From Caulobacteraceae bacterium (lineage in GTDB: Bacteria > Pseudomonadota > Alphaproteobacteria > Caulobacterales > Caulobacteraceae), in NCBI GenBank assembly GCA_027487945.1, contig JAIYCQ010000043.1, forward strand, positions 1-64,000: a stretch of DNA of 64,000 bases, given 5' to 3'. This document shows positions 20,234 to 32,071 of this stretch, in pieces (the stretch's first letter is position 1; each line of letters begins with the position of its first letter). The notes beneath the pieces are model-generated. The model was given only the letters and a program-made list of their open reading frames with translations, made no database searches and was not told the DNA's origin. A program made the position numbers and the translations under genes.

Positions 20234-21616
20234 CTATTCGGCGAGCACGTTTGGGAAGCAAGTTCTGGCGCACAGGCCGCCTTCGGGCCTGTTGGACAGG
20301 GTGATCTCAGCGCCGTGTGACTGGGCGATCGCGCGGGCGATGCCGAGCCCAAGACCCGTACCGCCGGTGGCCTGGTTTCGCGATCCCTCTCCGCGCACGA
20401 ACGGATCGAAGATGGTCGCCAAGAGCTGAGGCGAGATGCCTGGCCCGTCATCGATGACGTCGACAAAAAGCCCGTCCCTGCTGTTCTCGGTGCGGATCAA
20501 GACGAGGCCAGAACCATATCTGCGGGCATTCTCGAGCAGGTTCTCGAACAGGCGCGTCAGCGCCAGTCGGTTGCCGGCGATTGTGAACCTGTCAGCGCTC
20601 CGGTCGATCTGAAGCGAAACCGCGTAGGGGGCGGCGTTTGACAGACCGATCACCAGATCGTTCAGCGCAATCATTTCATGACCGCTGACGGGATGCTCCG
20701 CACGGGCGTAGGCCATCATATCCGCCAGCAGATGCTCCATCTGGGCGATGTCGGGTTCGATCAGATCAGCGGTGACGGTTTCGTTCGCGTCCATGCGCAG
20801 ACGGATCTTCGTCAGGCCGGTGCGGATGTCGTGGGCGATCGCCACCATGATCTGTTCGCGCTCGCGGACCAGGCCGGCGAGCCGGGCACGCATACGGTTC
20901 AACGCCATGGAGAGACGCTGCAGCTCGCGGGGGCCGACCTCGGAAACGGCGATCGCCGTCTCGGCCAGGCCCACGATCTCGGCGTCCCGTTCGAGCGCCC
21001 GGATCGGCCGCATGATCACCCGGTAGATCGCCAGGCTGAGCAACAGGGTGACGACGACGATCCCTCCGAACAGGAAGACGAGCGGATATGGGCCCTCCGT
21101 GTAGAAGATCGAAGGCGCGAGCCAGACGCTCAGCACCCGACCATCCGACAGCGGGATCGCGATGTGCATGACGCTGGCCGCGAAATAGGGGCGCAGGCCT
21201 TCGTTCCTCAAAACCTGCCGCAGCTCGATCAGCCCCAGTGTGCGAAACCGGATGTCGCGGCCATCTAATCGACCTGCTACACTCGCCTCGTCGTCCATCA
21301 GAAGCGTTCGTCGGGCATCATCCCCTTCCATCCCTTCCGGAAATCGCGACGTGATCCGAGCCGCCCGCGATCGGCTGGCATAGGTGGAAAGCAGAGCGCT
21401 CTCGGCTTCGGGTGGAGAGCTTTCGAGCAACCAGACCAGCTCGGCGATGCCACGTCCGCTCTCGGCGATGACCCGGTCAGACACCCGATCGGACAGAGGC
21501 GTCTGCATGACGACGGCCAGGGCGGCGAATGCCACCAGCAACAGACCCAGGGTTAGGCCGACGATGCGCGCCAGGATGGAGTTCACGGCGCTGCGGGCCA
21601 ATCCTCTCACCCTCAT
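20234..21616 (-). CDS. Sensor histidine kinase (HAMP, HisKA, HATPase)
   Basis: MVAIAHDIRTGLTKIRLRMD H-box; NLLENARRYGSG, DDGPGIS, TGLGLGIARAI ATPase boxes; two TM segments. Confidence 0.9.
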   Translation of the reverse strand: MRVRGLARSAVNSILARIVGLTLGLLLVAFAALAVVMQTPLSDRVSDRVIAESGRGIAELVWLLESSPPEAESALLSTYASRSRAARITSRFPEGMEGDDARRTLLMDDEASVAGRLDGRDIRFRTLGLIELRQVLRNEGLRPYFAASVMHIAIPLSDGRVLSVWLAPSIFYTEGPYPLVFLFGGIVVVTLLLSLAIYRVIMRPIRALERDAEIVGLAETAIAVSEVGPRELQRLSMALNRMRARLAGLVREREQIMVAIAHDIRTGLTKIRLRMDANETVTADLIEPDIAQMEHLLADMMAYARAEHPVSGHEMIALNDLVIGLSNAAPYAVSLQIDRSADRFTIAGNRLALTRLFENLLENARRYGSGLVLIRTENSRDGLFVDVIDDGPGISPQLLATIFDPFVRGEGSRNQATGGTGLGLGIARAIAQSHGAEITLSNRPEGGLCARTCFPNVLAE

Positions 21617-22347
21617 TCCCGAACCACCGGTACCGTCAGCGCATAGCCGAGGTTGCGAATGGTCTTGATGAGCCCTGGCTCGCGTGGGTCTCTCTCGATC
21701 TTGCGGCGGATGCGGCTGATCTGGGAATCGATGCTGCGATCGAACGGTGAGGTGGCGACCCCGCGCGAGAGGTCTAGCAGGGTTTCACGCGACAGGACAC
21801 GGGGCGCGCGTTCTACAAGGGCAAGCAGCAGCGAGAACTCGCCCGATGTCAGGACGACCTCTTTCCCGTCGAGGGATTGCAGCGCCATCCGGTCAGGCAG
21901 CAGGCGATACGGCCCGAACCGAAACGCCACACCAAGGTGTCTCGCCGCTGGAGCGGACGCGGTCCCGTCGTGTCGACGCAGAACGGCCTTGATCCGGGCG
22001 ACGAGCTCACGCGGATTGAACGGCTTGGCGAGATAGTCATCGGCGCCGATCTCCAGTCCGACGATCCGGTCGACGTCCTCGGCGATCGCGGTCAGCATGA
22101 TGACCGGGACGGCCGACGCGCTCCGCAGTCTTCGGCAGAAGGACAGCCCGTCCTCGCCCGGCATCATCAGGTCCAGAACCATGAGATCGGTCCGACCCTC
22201 GGCGAGTATGGGCTCCGCCGCGGCGACCGAGGCGGCGGTCTGTGCGCGCATTCCGCTACGTTGCAGCACGCCTTGCACGAGCGTGCGGATGTCGCCGTCG
22301 TCGTCGACGATCAGGATGGATGGCCCCTGCTCCATGCGCCCCGTCAT
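21613..22347 (-). CDS. OmpR/PhoB-family response regulator
   Basis: ILIVDDDGDIRTL...LMVLDLMMPGEDGL...KPFNPREL; C-terminal winged helix; overlaps HK by 4 bp. Confidence 0.92.
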   Translation of the reverse strand: MTGRMEQGPSILIVDDDGDIRTLVQGVLQRSGMRAQTAASVAAAEPILAEGRTDLMVLDLMMPGEDGLSFCRRLRSASAVPVIMLTAIAEDVDRIVGLEIGADDYLAKPFNPRELVARIKAVLRRHDGTASAPAARHLGVAFRFGPYRLLPDRMALQSLDGKEVVLTSGEFSLLLALVERAPRVLSRETLLDLSRGVATSPFDRSIDSQISRIRRKIERDPREPGLIKTIRNLGYALTVPVVRE

Positions 22348-22378
22348 AGTCGTTGCCCCCGGCTCGCTCTACTGCGGT

Positions 22379-22429
22379 TTTGTGATGAAATGTGTCCGCC
22401 ACCGCCAGTCGGTGACATTTCGTCACAAA
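22379..22429. promoter_or_regulatory. Putative operator: 15-bp inverted repeat between RR and EF-hand genes
   Basis: TTTGTGATGAAATGT (22379-22393) and ACATTTCGTCACAAA (22415-22429), 14/15 complementary. Confidence 0.6.
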
Positions 22430-22503
22430 TGGCCTTCCGCCCGGCAAACGTGGGCAACGCGACCGGGTCAATCTCCTCGCATTCCAACCGAGGAGACCAA
22501 CCG

Positions 22504-22929
22504 ATGATCAGGCTTTCGACTTCCACCTTGATCCCCTTCCTGACCGCCGTTGCCGCGACCAGCCTGCTCATGGCCAGCCCGGCTCTCGCGCAGTCAGGCG
22601 GGCAGATGGCCACCATGCTGGACCGCGCCGACCGCAATGCGGACGGTCGGGTGACATGGGGCGAGTTCACGCGTGCTCGCAGTGACATGTTCGACGAACT
22701 GGACCGTAACGACGATGGCAATGTCGATCGGGCCGACCGGCCGAGCATCATAGGCGACCGGTTTGACCAGGCCTACCGCGCCTTGTCGTCCCTGGACGCC
22801 AATGGCGATCGCCGTGTCTCGCGCACGGAACTCCGCGATGGTCCCGCCGACGCCTTCGACGCCGCGGACACCAACGGCGACCGCGTGCTGACCGCGGACG
22901 AACTCGCGACCCTTCGCCCCTCGCGCTGA
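22504..22929 (+). CDS. Secreted EF-hand domain protein
   Basis: Signal peptide ASPALAQ; DRNADGRVTWGEF, DRNDDGNVDRAD, DANGDRRVSRTEL, DTNGDRVLTADEL calcium loops. Confidence 0.85.
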   Translation: MIRLSTSTLIPFLTAVAATSLLMASPALAQSGGQMATMLDRADRNADGRVTWGEFTRARSDMFDELDRNDDGNVDRADRPSIIGDRFDQAYRALSSLDANGDRRVSRTELRDGPADAFDAADTNGDRVLTADELATLRPSR

Positions 22930-22969
22930 CCCGCCAAGTCGGCCTCATCCGATTACATAGGAGCTTCCC

Positions 22970-24051
<1,082 letters not shown>

Positions 24052-24091
24052 TAGGAGTCAGATCCGGGCCTAGAAGACGGGTGGTCTAAAT

Positions 24092-24115
24092 GTCCGCTCA
24101 GGGTCGATAGCGGAC
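24092..24115. repeat. Short palindromic intergenic repeat
   Basis: GTCCGCT-cagggtcgat-AGCGGAC. Confidence 0.6.
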
Positions 24116-24137
24116 TGAGACATCTCCCGTTTCCGTT

Positions 24138-24217
24138 TCTCCGGCAAAGGCCGGGTTCCATGCGGGTCAAGGGCTCGGAGCGGGATCATGGATCCCGGCC
24201 TTTGCCGGGAAGACGGG
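24138..24217. repeat. REPIN-like inverted pair
   Basis: tctccggcaaaggccgggttccat ... atggatcccggcctttgccgggaagac in inverted orientation. Confidence 0.75.
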
Positions 24218-24303
24218 ACAGGGTCAGATCGGCGTCAACTTCACCCGTTGGCGTGGAGCCAGACAGCTGACCCCTGGATGTGCGCCAGGGGAGGAGACCG
24301 GCG

Positions 24304-25149
24304 CTACTCCCGCGTCAGGTCCTGTCGCTGGAACGCCCAGACCGCCAGGGCCGCGAGTCCCGCCGCCCACAGCGCCAGCGCCAGGAAGGCCAGCGGCCAG
24401 GCGGCAGGCTGTGACTCCGGCGGGGCTCCGGCCAGCAGGGCGGTGCGCAGGACGTCGGCGCTGAAGGCCGGCAGGAAGGCGTAGTCGAAGACCCCCGGTG
24501 GGCCGGTGAGGCCCTTGGCGATGCGGTCGATGGCCAGCAGCTGGACCGCCCACAGGCCGATGGCGCTGATCACCGCCGGGATGGCGTTGCGCGTCAGGAC
24601 GACCAGCAACATGGCCAGCGAGGCCATGGCTATCAGCTCCAGCCACGAGGTCGCGAAGCTGCCGCCCATGCGGACCAGGTCGGTGGCGAAGGAGAAGTTG
24701 CTCGTAAAGCCGTCGCCGGTCGCCAGCCCGTCGATCAGGGCGCTGACCATCGAGAAGACCGCCAGCAACAGGATCGAACCCGCCGCGCCGACCCCGAAGG
24801 TCATCAGCTTGGCCACAAGCAGGTTCGCCCGGGTGTTGCGCGGCGTGACCAGCCGCCAGGTCTCCCAGCGATAGTCGTCGGCGACCAGACCCGCGGCCGC
24901 CAGCATGAAGAACAGCTGCACCGGGATCAGGTCGGTCTGGGTCATGGCCTCGGACGCGGCCTTGGCGAGGTCGTTGGCCGCGAAGGTCAGGCCGGGGTCA
25001 CCCGGCGCGCGGCGGGTCGCCACGGTGATCACAGTGCCGATGAGGCCGAAGGCCAACGACATCAGGGGCACGAACAGGAAGCCCCAGAACAGCAGGCCCC
25101 GCGCCTTGGCAAGGCGCAGCCGCTCGGCGGCGAAGGCGTCAGCCAGCAT
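24304..25149 (-). CDS. ABC transporter permease (ABC-2 type)
   Basis: Multi-TM protein overlapping an ABC ATPase gene. Confidence 0.75.
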   Translation of the reverse strand: MLADAFAAERLRLAKARGLLFWGFLFVPLMSLAFGLIGTVITVATRRAPGDPGLTFAANDLAKAASEAMTQTDLIPVQLFFMLAAAGLVADDYRWETWRLVTPRNTRANLLVAKLMTFGVGAAGSILLLAVFSMVSALIDGLATGDGFTSNFSFATDLVRMGGSFATSWLELIAMASLAMLLVVLTRNAIPAVISAIGLWAVQLLAIDRIAKGLTGPPGVFDYAFLPAFSADVLRTALLAGAPPESQPAAWPLAFLALALWAAGLAALAVWAFQRQDLTRE

Positions 25150-26029
25150 CGGTCTCTCCCGTCAGGCTGAGGAACACCGTCTCCAGGTCCCCGCCGATCC
25201 AGCGCGCCTCGGTGATGTCGACCCCGGCCTTGACCAGCGCCTTGATCACGCCCGGGGCCGCGGCGCGATCGATCGCGGCCAGCACGGCCTCGCCTTCGAC
25301 GCGGGCCTTGTCGCCCAGCGCCGCCAGCGCCTTGTCGACCGGCGAGACGGTCAGCCGCAGCAGTTCATGGACGGCGGTCAGGTCGCTGACCGAGCCCTCG
25401 CGGACCAGCCGTCCCTTGTCGAGGAAGGCGACGCGGTCGCAGACGCGCTGGACCTCGTCCAGCTGGTGGCTCGCCAGGATGACGGTGACGCCGTCCCGGT
25501 CCGCCAGGTCGCGGATCAGGGCCCGGATCTCCAGGATGCCGGCCGGGTCCATGCCGCTGGTCGGTTCATCGAGGATCAGCACCTCGGGGCGGGTCAGCAG
25601 GGCGGCGGCCAGGGCCAGCCGCTGCTTCATACCGACCGAGAAGCCGTGCACCGTGCGGTCGGCGGCGTCGGTCAGGCCGACGCGGTCCAGCCAGCCGTCG
25701 ATGTCCGGGCTCTTCTCGCCGGACTCCAGCGCCAGGACCTTCAGGGTGTCGCGGGCCGTCAGCCAGGGCAGGAAGCGGGGCGTCTCGATGACGGCGCCGA
25801 TCCGGCGCAGCGCCTTGATGTCGCCCGCCGCCGCGCCGAGCAGCCGCGCCTCGCCGGCGCTGGGGCGAACCAGGCCGAGGACAATGCGGAACAGGGTGCT
25901 CTTGCCCGCCCCGTTGGGCCCGAGGATGCCGTAGACCCCGCCCTGCGGTATCCGCAGCGACAGCGCGTCCAGCGCCTTGACCGCGCCGAACGTCTTGCCG
26001 ACGCCGACAGCCTCGAGGGCGATGCTCAT
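25139..26029 (-). CDS. ABC transporter ATP-binding protein
   Basis: GILGPNGAGKSTLFRIVLGL Walker A; VLILDEPTSGMDP Walker B. Confidence 0.93.
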   Translation of the reverse strand: MSIALEAVGVGKTFGAVKALDALSLRIPQGGVYGILGPNGAGKSTLFRIVLGLVRPSAGEARLLGAAAGDIKALRRIGAVIETPRFLPWLTARDTLKVLALESGEKSPDIDGWLDRVGLTDAADRTVHGFSVGMKQRLALAAALLTRPEVLILDEPTSGMDPAGILEIRALIRDLADRDGVTVILASHQLDEVQRVCDRVAFLDKGRLVREGSVSDLTAVHELLRLTVSPVDKALAALGDKARVEGEAVLAAIDRAAAPGVIKALVKAGVDITEARWIGGDLETVFLSLTGETDAG

Positions 26030-26185
26030 GGGGTCATCCGGGCTGTCCGCTCCCTGTCCCTGTCGGGAATAGCCGGGACTATGACCAGCGTCGCGCGCTC
26101 CGCCAAGCCGGACGCGCAGGGCTCCTTGACTAAGTAATTGCGTTATGAGTTAAATATTGGCGATATCAGGAAGGGAATCCCGTCC

Positions 26186-26653
26186 ATGGCCAGCCACCCG
26201 GCGTTGTCCTCGGCCCTCGTCTACAAGGATCCCAAGGCGGCCCTCGGCTACCTTGAAGCGGCCTTTGGCTTCGAACTGACGCTGCTCATCGAGGATGAGC
26301 AGGGCAACCTCGCCCATTCGCAGATGCGCTATGGCGACAGCCTGGTGATGGTCGGCAACGAATGGACCGACGAGCATCGCAGCCCCGCCTCGATCAACGG
26401 CCTGATGACCCAGACCGTCCACATCCAGATTCCTGAAGGGCAGGGGACGGTCGACGCCCACTGCGAGCGCGCCCGTGCTGCGGGCATGGTCATCCTCGCC
26501 GAGCCCGAGACCCAGTTCTACGGCGACCGCACCTATCGCTGCAAAGACCCCGAGGGTCACATCTGGACCGTGAGCCAGACGGTGCAGGTGATGTCGCCCG
26601 ACCAGTGGGACGCCGCCGACATGGGCCTGAAGACCACGGTCTACAGGGAATGA
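26186..26653 (+). CDS. VOC (glyoxalase/bleomycin-resistance) family protein
   Basis: SSALVYKDPKAALGYLEAAFGFELTLLIEDEQGN...YGDRTYRCKDPEGHIWTVSQ. Confidence 0.85.
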   Translation: MASHPALSSALVYKDPKAALGYLEAAFGFELTLLIEDEQGNLAHSQMRYGDSLVMVGNEWTDEHRSPASINGLMTQTVHIQIPEGQGTVDAHCERARAAGMVILAEPETQFYGDRTYRCKDPEGHIWTVSQTVQVMSPDQWDAADMGLKTTVYRE

Positions 26654-27015
26654 GCGCCGCCGCCGCGCGCCTCGACGAGACCCTGACGGCCCTGGCTGAT
26701 CCGCATCGTCGGCGGGTCGTGGAGCTGCTGCGCGAGCGGCCGCACCGGGCCGGCGAACTGGCCGAGGCGACCGGTCTCACCCCGCCGGCCATGAGCCGCC
26801 ACCTGCGCACCCTGCGCCGCTGCGGCCTGGTCGAGGAGACCAGCCCGGAGTTCGACGCCCGGGTGCGCGTCTACCAGCTTAGGCCTGAACCGATGGTCCA
26901 CTTGCTGCGCTGGCTGGAGGAGACCGAGCGGATGTGGTCGGCGCAGCTGCTGGCCTTCAAGGCGCACCTGGAGGGCGGCTCCCCGGGCGCGGCGGCGCCC
27001 AAAGGAAAAGTCTGA
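26650..27015 (+). CDS. ArsR-family transcriptional regulator
   Basis: LADPHRRRVVELLRERPHRAGELAEATGLTPPAMSRHLRTLRRCGLVEE. Confidence 0.9.
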   Translation: MSAAAARLDETLTALADPHRRRVVELLRERPHRAGELAEATGLTPPAMSRHLRTLRRCGLVEETSPEFDARVRVYQLRPEPMVHLLRWLEETERMWSAQLLAFKAHLEGGSPGAAAPKGKV

Positions 27016-27479
27016 TGGCCAGCCGTGTCGTCGTCGCCCTGCGAGTCCGCGCCACGCCTGAGCGCGCCTTCGAGGCCTTCACAGCCGAGATCGGCGCCTG
27101 GTGGACGCCCAACGCCCTGTTCGCCTTCACGCCCCGTGCGCCGGGGGTGCTGTCGTTCGAAGGACGGGAGCGGCTGATCGAGACCCGCGAGGGCGGCAAG
27201 GTCTTCGAGATCGGCAGGGTTACAGTCTGGGAGCCTGGCGCGCGGCTGGTGGTCGGCTGGCGACAGGCGACCTTCACCCCGGACATGGCCACCCAGGTCG
27301 AGGTGACGTTCGAGGCGGTGGGCGAGGACGAGACGCGGGTGACCGTCATCCACACCGGCTGGGACAGCGTGCCCCAGGCCCACGCCGCCCGCCACGGCTT
27401 CCCGCTGACCGTGTTCCAGGCGCGGCATGGCGACTGGTGGCGGGTGCTGCTGGAGCGACTGGCGGGGTATGTGGGATGA
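27015..27479 (+). CDS. SRPBCC (AHSA1-like) domain protein
   Basis: VRATPERAFEAFTAEIGAWW...; overlaps ArsR stop. Confidence 0.85.
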   Translation: MASRVVVALRVRATPERAFEAFTAEIGAWWTPNALFAFTPRAPGVLSFEGRERLIETREGGKVFEIGRVTVWEPGARLVVGWRQATFTPDMATQVEVTFEAVGEDETRVTVIHTGWDSVPQAHAARHGFPLTVFQARHGDWWRVLLERLAGYVG

Positions 27480-27490
27480 GTGGCTTTCTT

Positions 27491-27513
27491 CCTTCTCCCG
27501 CGAGGGGAGAAGG
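27491..27513. repeat. Short palindromic repeat, family CCTTCTCCC-N4-GGGGAGAAGG
   Basis: ccttctcccgcgaggggagaagg; second copy at 30623. Confidence 0.75.
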
Positions 27514-27524
27514 GGAGACATTTG

Positions 27525-27869
27525 ATGACCCACGATGACATCCGCGTCCTCGCCCTGTCGCGGCCCGAAGCGCAGGAGCATCCGCACTTCGACCGGCCCT
27601 CGTTCCGGGTGCGCGGCAAGATCTTCATCACCCTGCCGCCGGTCGGCGAGGACGGTGTTCGCAAGGTCGTCCTGAAGCTGCCCCCGCTGGTCAAGGAGTC
27701 GCTCCGGGAGACCGATCCAGCAGCCGTCGTCTCGCTCGGAAACCAGGACAAGGGCGGCTGGACGCAGCTCGATATCGGGCGCATGGACGAGGGCAAGCTG
27801 GCCGACCTCATCAGGCTGGCATGGCGCGAGGTCGCGCCGAAGAAACTGAAGGCCGGGGAGCAGGCATGA
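27525..27869 (+). CDS. MmcQ/YjbR family DNA-binding-like protein
   Basis: DIRVLALSRPEAQEHPHFDRPSFRVRGKIFITLPP...LADLIRLAWREVAPKKL. Confidence 0.85.
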   Translation: MTHDDIRVLALSRPEAQEHPHFDRPSFRVRGKIFITLPPVGEDGVRKVVLKLPPLVKESLRETDPAAVVSLGNQDKGGWTQLDIGRMDEGKLADLIRLAWREVAPKKLKAGEQA

Positions 27870-29125
27870 CAGACCAGAACACGCCGCCGGCCGCGACCGG
27901 CGTGCGCCGCGCGGCCTTCAGCTTCATCTTCGCCTCGGCCCTGATCAACAGCCTGTCGTTCGGGATCATGATCCCGGTCCTGCCCAAGCTGGTCGAGCAG
28001 CTGGCCGGCGGCGATACCGCCTTCGCTTCCGAGTGGAACGTGGTGCTGGCCACCAGCTGGGGCCTGATGCAGTTCTTCTTCGGACCGATCCTCGGCATGT
28101 TGTCGGACCGGTTCGGCCGTCGCCCCGTCCTGCTGATCTCGATCTTCGGCCTCGGCATCGACTTCATCGTCATGGCCTTTGCCCCGGACATGTGGTGGCT
28201 GCTGATCGGCCGCATCGTCAGCGGCATCACCGCCTCGAGCTTCTCGACCGCCAACGCCTACGTCGCCGATGTCACGGCCCCGGAGGATCGCGCCAGGTCG
28301 TTCGGCCTGATGGGCTCGGCCTTCAGCTTCGGCTTCCTGATCGGACCGGTGCTGGGCGGGTTCCTCGGCAAGGACGACCTGCACCTGCCGTTCTTCGCCG
28401 CGGCGGGCCTCTGCCTGATCAACTTCGTCTACGGCTACTTCGTGCTGCCCGAGTCCCTGCCGGTCGAGCGGCGTGCCCCGCGTTTCACCTGGATCAAGGC
28501 CAACCCGGTGGGGGCGCTGCGCACGCTGCGATCCCATGCCGGCCTGCTCGGCCTGGCCAGCGTCGGCTTCCTGTTCCACCTCGCCCACATCGTGCTGCCG
28601 GCGATCTTCGTCTTCTACATGGGGCACCGGTACGGCTGGGACGTGCGGACCATAGGCTTCGCCATGAGCGGCTCTGGGATCATGGGCATCATCGTCCAGG
28701 TCTTTCTCGTCGGCCCGATCGTCAAGCGCATCGGCGAGCGCGGGGCGGTGCTGGCCGGCGCCTTCTTCGGCGCGCTGGGCTTCGCCATGTACGGGTTTGC
28801 ACCCAACGGCTGGTTCTATCTGGCCACCATGCCGGTCTTCGCCCTGATGGGCCTGCTGATGCCCGGCCTCATGGGGCTGATGAGCCGCCGCACCCCGCCC
28901 AACGAGCAGGGCCAGCTGCAGGGCGCCATGCAGAGCCTGCAGGGAATCGCCGCCATCATCGGCCCGGCGATCTTCGGCCTGACCTTCGCCTGGTCGATCC
29001 GCAATGACGCGACGCTGAACATCCCGGGCCTGGCCGTCTATCTGGCCGCGGCCTTCCTGACCCTGGCGCTGGTGATCGCCCTCAAGGTCGCGCGCCCGGC
29101 GCCGCCCGAGCCTGAAGCGACCTGA
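27866..29125 (+). CDS. MFS transporter (TetA/TCR-like)
   Basis: 12-TM pattern; FGPILGMLSDRFGRRPVLLIS motif; overlaps MmcQ gene. Confidence 0.88.
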   Translation: MTDQNTPPAATGVRRAAFSFIFASALINSLSFGIMIPVLPKLVEQLAGGDTAFASEWNVVLATSWGLMQFFFGPILGMLSDRFGRRPVLLISIFGLGIDFIVMAFAPDMWWLLIGRIVSGITASSFSTANAYVADVTAPEDRARSFGLMGSAFSFGFLIGPVLGGFLGKDDLHLPFFAAAGLCLINFVYGYFVLPESLPVERRAPRFTWIKANPVGALRTLRSHAGLLGLASVGFLFHLAHIVLPAIFVFYMGHRYGWDVRTIGFAMSGSGIMGIIVQVFLVGPIVKRIGERGAVLAGAFFGALGFAMYGFAPNGWFYLATMPVFALMGLLMPGLMGLMSRRTPPNEQGQLQGAMQSLQGIAAIIGPAIFGLTFAWSIRNDATLNIPGLAVYLAAAFLTLALVIALKVARPAPPEPEAT

Positions 29126-29203
29126 GATCTTTCTCCGGGCCTTGATAAAGCCCGAAATTCTCGCTGGATTCAGGGCAGGGGCAACCTTGACCTGAAAGAC
29201 CTC

Positions 29204-30619
<1,416 letters not shown>

Positions 30620-30622
30620 TTC

Positions 30623-30645
30623 CCTTCTCCCGCTAGGGGAGAAGG
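30623..30645. repeat. Short palindromic repeat, family CCTTCTCCC-N4-GGGGAGAAGG
   Basis: ccttctcccgctaggggagaagg, same core as 27491-27513. Confidence 0.75.
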
Positions 30646-30675
30646 AATCTCGCTGTGGTGCTACACCCACCCACG

Positions 30676-31980
30676 ATGAGCGATCTGTTCGAAGCCGCCG
30701 GCCTGACGCCCCACGCCCCCGCGCCCCTGGCCGAGCGGCTGCGGCCGCGCACCATCGACGAGGTGGTCGGTCAGGAGCATCTGCTGGGCGAGGCCGGTCC
30801 GATCCGGCGGATGATCGCCAACGGCCGGCTGGGCTCGATGATCCTCTGGGGCCCGCCCGGCACCGGCAAGACCACCATCGCCCGGCTGCTGGCGAGGGCC
30901 GCCGGCTATGAGTTCCAGCAGATCAGCGCCGTCTTCTCCGGCGTCGCCGACCTGAAGAAGGCCTTCGAACAGGCGAAGATGCGCCGCGCCGCCGGCCAGT
31001 CGACCCTGCTGTTCGTCGACGAGATCCACCGCTTCAACCGCGCCCAGCAGGACGGCTTCCTGCCGTTCGTCGAGGAGGGGGTCGTCACCCTGGTGGGCGC
31101 CACCACCGAGAACCCCAGCTTCGAGCTCAACGGCGCCCTGCTGTCGCGCTCCCAGGTCTATGTGCTGCGCCGGCTGGACGAGGCGGCGCTGGAGAGCCTC
31201 CTGGCCAAGGCCGAGGTGGAGGAGGGCCGCGCCCTGCCGCTCGACCCGGCCGCGCGCGAGGCGATGATCGCCATGGCCGACGGCGACGGCCGCTATCTGC
31301 TGACCCTGGCCGAGACCCTGTTCGCGATCGGCGCGCCGCGGCCCCTGACCCCTGCCGAGCTGGGCCAGGTGCTGCAGAAGCGCAGCCCGCCCTACGACAA
31401 GGACCGCGAGGAGCACTACAACCTCATCAGCGCGCTGCATAAGTCGGTGCGCGGCAGCGACCCGGACGCCGCCCTCTACTGGCTGGCCCGGATGCTGGAG
31501 GGCGGTGAGGACCCGCTGTTCATCGCCCGCCGCCTGACCCGCATGGCCAGCGAGGACATCGGCGCCGCCGACCCCATGAGCCTGCTGCTCTGCAACGCGG
31601 CCAAGGATGCCTATGGCTTCATGGGCAGCCCGGAGGGCGAGCTGGCCCTGGCCCAGGCCTGTGTCCATATGGCCTGCGCGCCCAAATCCAACGCCGTCTA
31701 CAAGGCCTTCGGCGCGGCGCGGAAGGCGGCGAAGGAGACCGGCTCCCTGACTCCGCCCGCCCACATCCTCAACGCCCCGACCCGGCTGATGAAGGACCTC
31801 GGCTACGGCAAGGGCTACGCCTACGACCCCGACACCGAGGAAGGTTTCAGCGGCCAGAACTACTTCCCGGACGGGATGGAGCGGCGCGTGTTCTACAAGC
31901 CGAAAGGCGAGGGCCACGAGGCCAAGGTCAAGGAGCGGCTGGACCGCTGGGCGGCGATGCGGAAGGGGAAGGGCGGATGA
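30676..31980 (+). CDS. rarA: Replication-associated recombination protein A (RarA/MgsA AAA ATPase)
   Basis: PLAERLRPRTIDEVVGQEHLLGEAGPIRRMI...WGPPGTGKTTIARLLA...FVDEIHRFNRAQQD. Confidence 0.95.
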   Translation: MSDLFEAAGLTPHAPAPLAERLRPRTIDEVVGQEHLLGEAGPIRRMIANGRLGSMILWGPPGTGKTTIARLLARAAGYEFQQISAVFSGVADLKKAFEQAKMRRAAGQSTLLFVDEIHRFNRAQQDGFLPFVEEGVVTLVGATTENPSFELNGALLSRSQVYVLRRLDEAALESLLAKAEVEEGRALPLDPAAREAMIAMADGDGRYLLTLAETLFAIGAPRPLTPAELGQVLQKRSPPYDKDREEHYNLISALHKSVRGSDPDAALYWLARMLEGGEDPLFIARRLTRMASEDIGAADPMSLLLCNAAKDAYGFMGSPEGELALAQACVHMACAPKSNAVYKAFGAARKAAKETGSLTPPAHILNAPTRLMKDLGYGKGYAYDPDTEEGFSGQNYFPDGMERRVFYKPKGEGHEAKVKERLDRWAAMRKGKGG

Positions 31981-32071
31981 GCGCGCTTTCTGGGCCGCGG
32001 CTCATTCGTTGCTGCATCATCGCTCGATCCGGCTATCGCCCCTAGAGGGCGCCAAACCAGAAGGTGTCCGT

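Noticed and set aside
20129-20466. Small ORFs on both strands downstream of rplQ
   Set aside because: They overlap the 3' end of the histidine kinase or low-GC spacer, with no recognisable motif or RBS.
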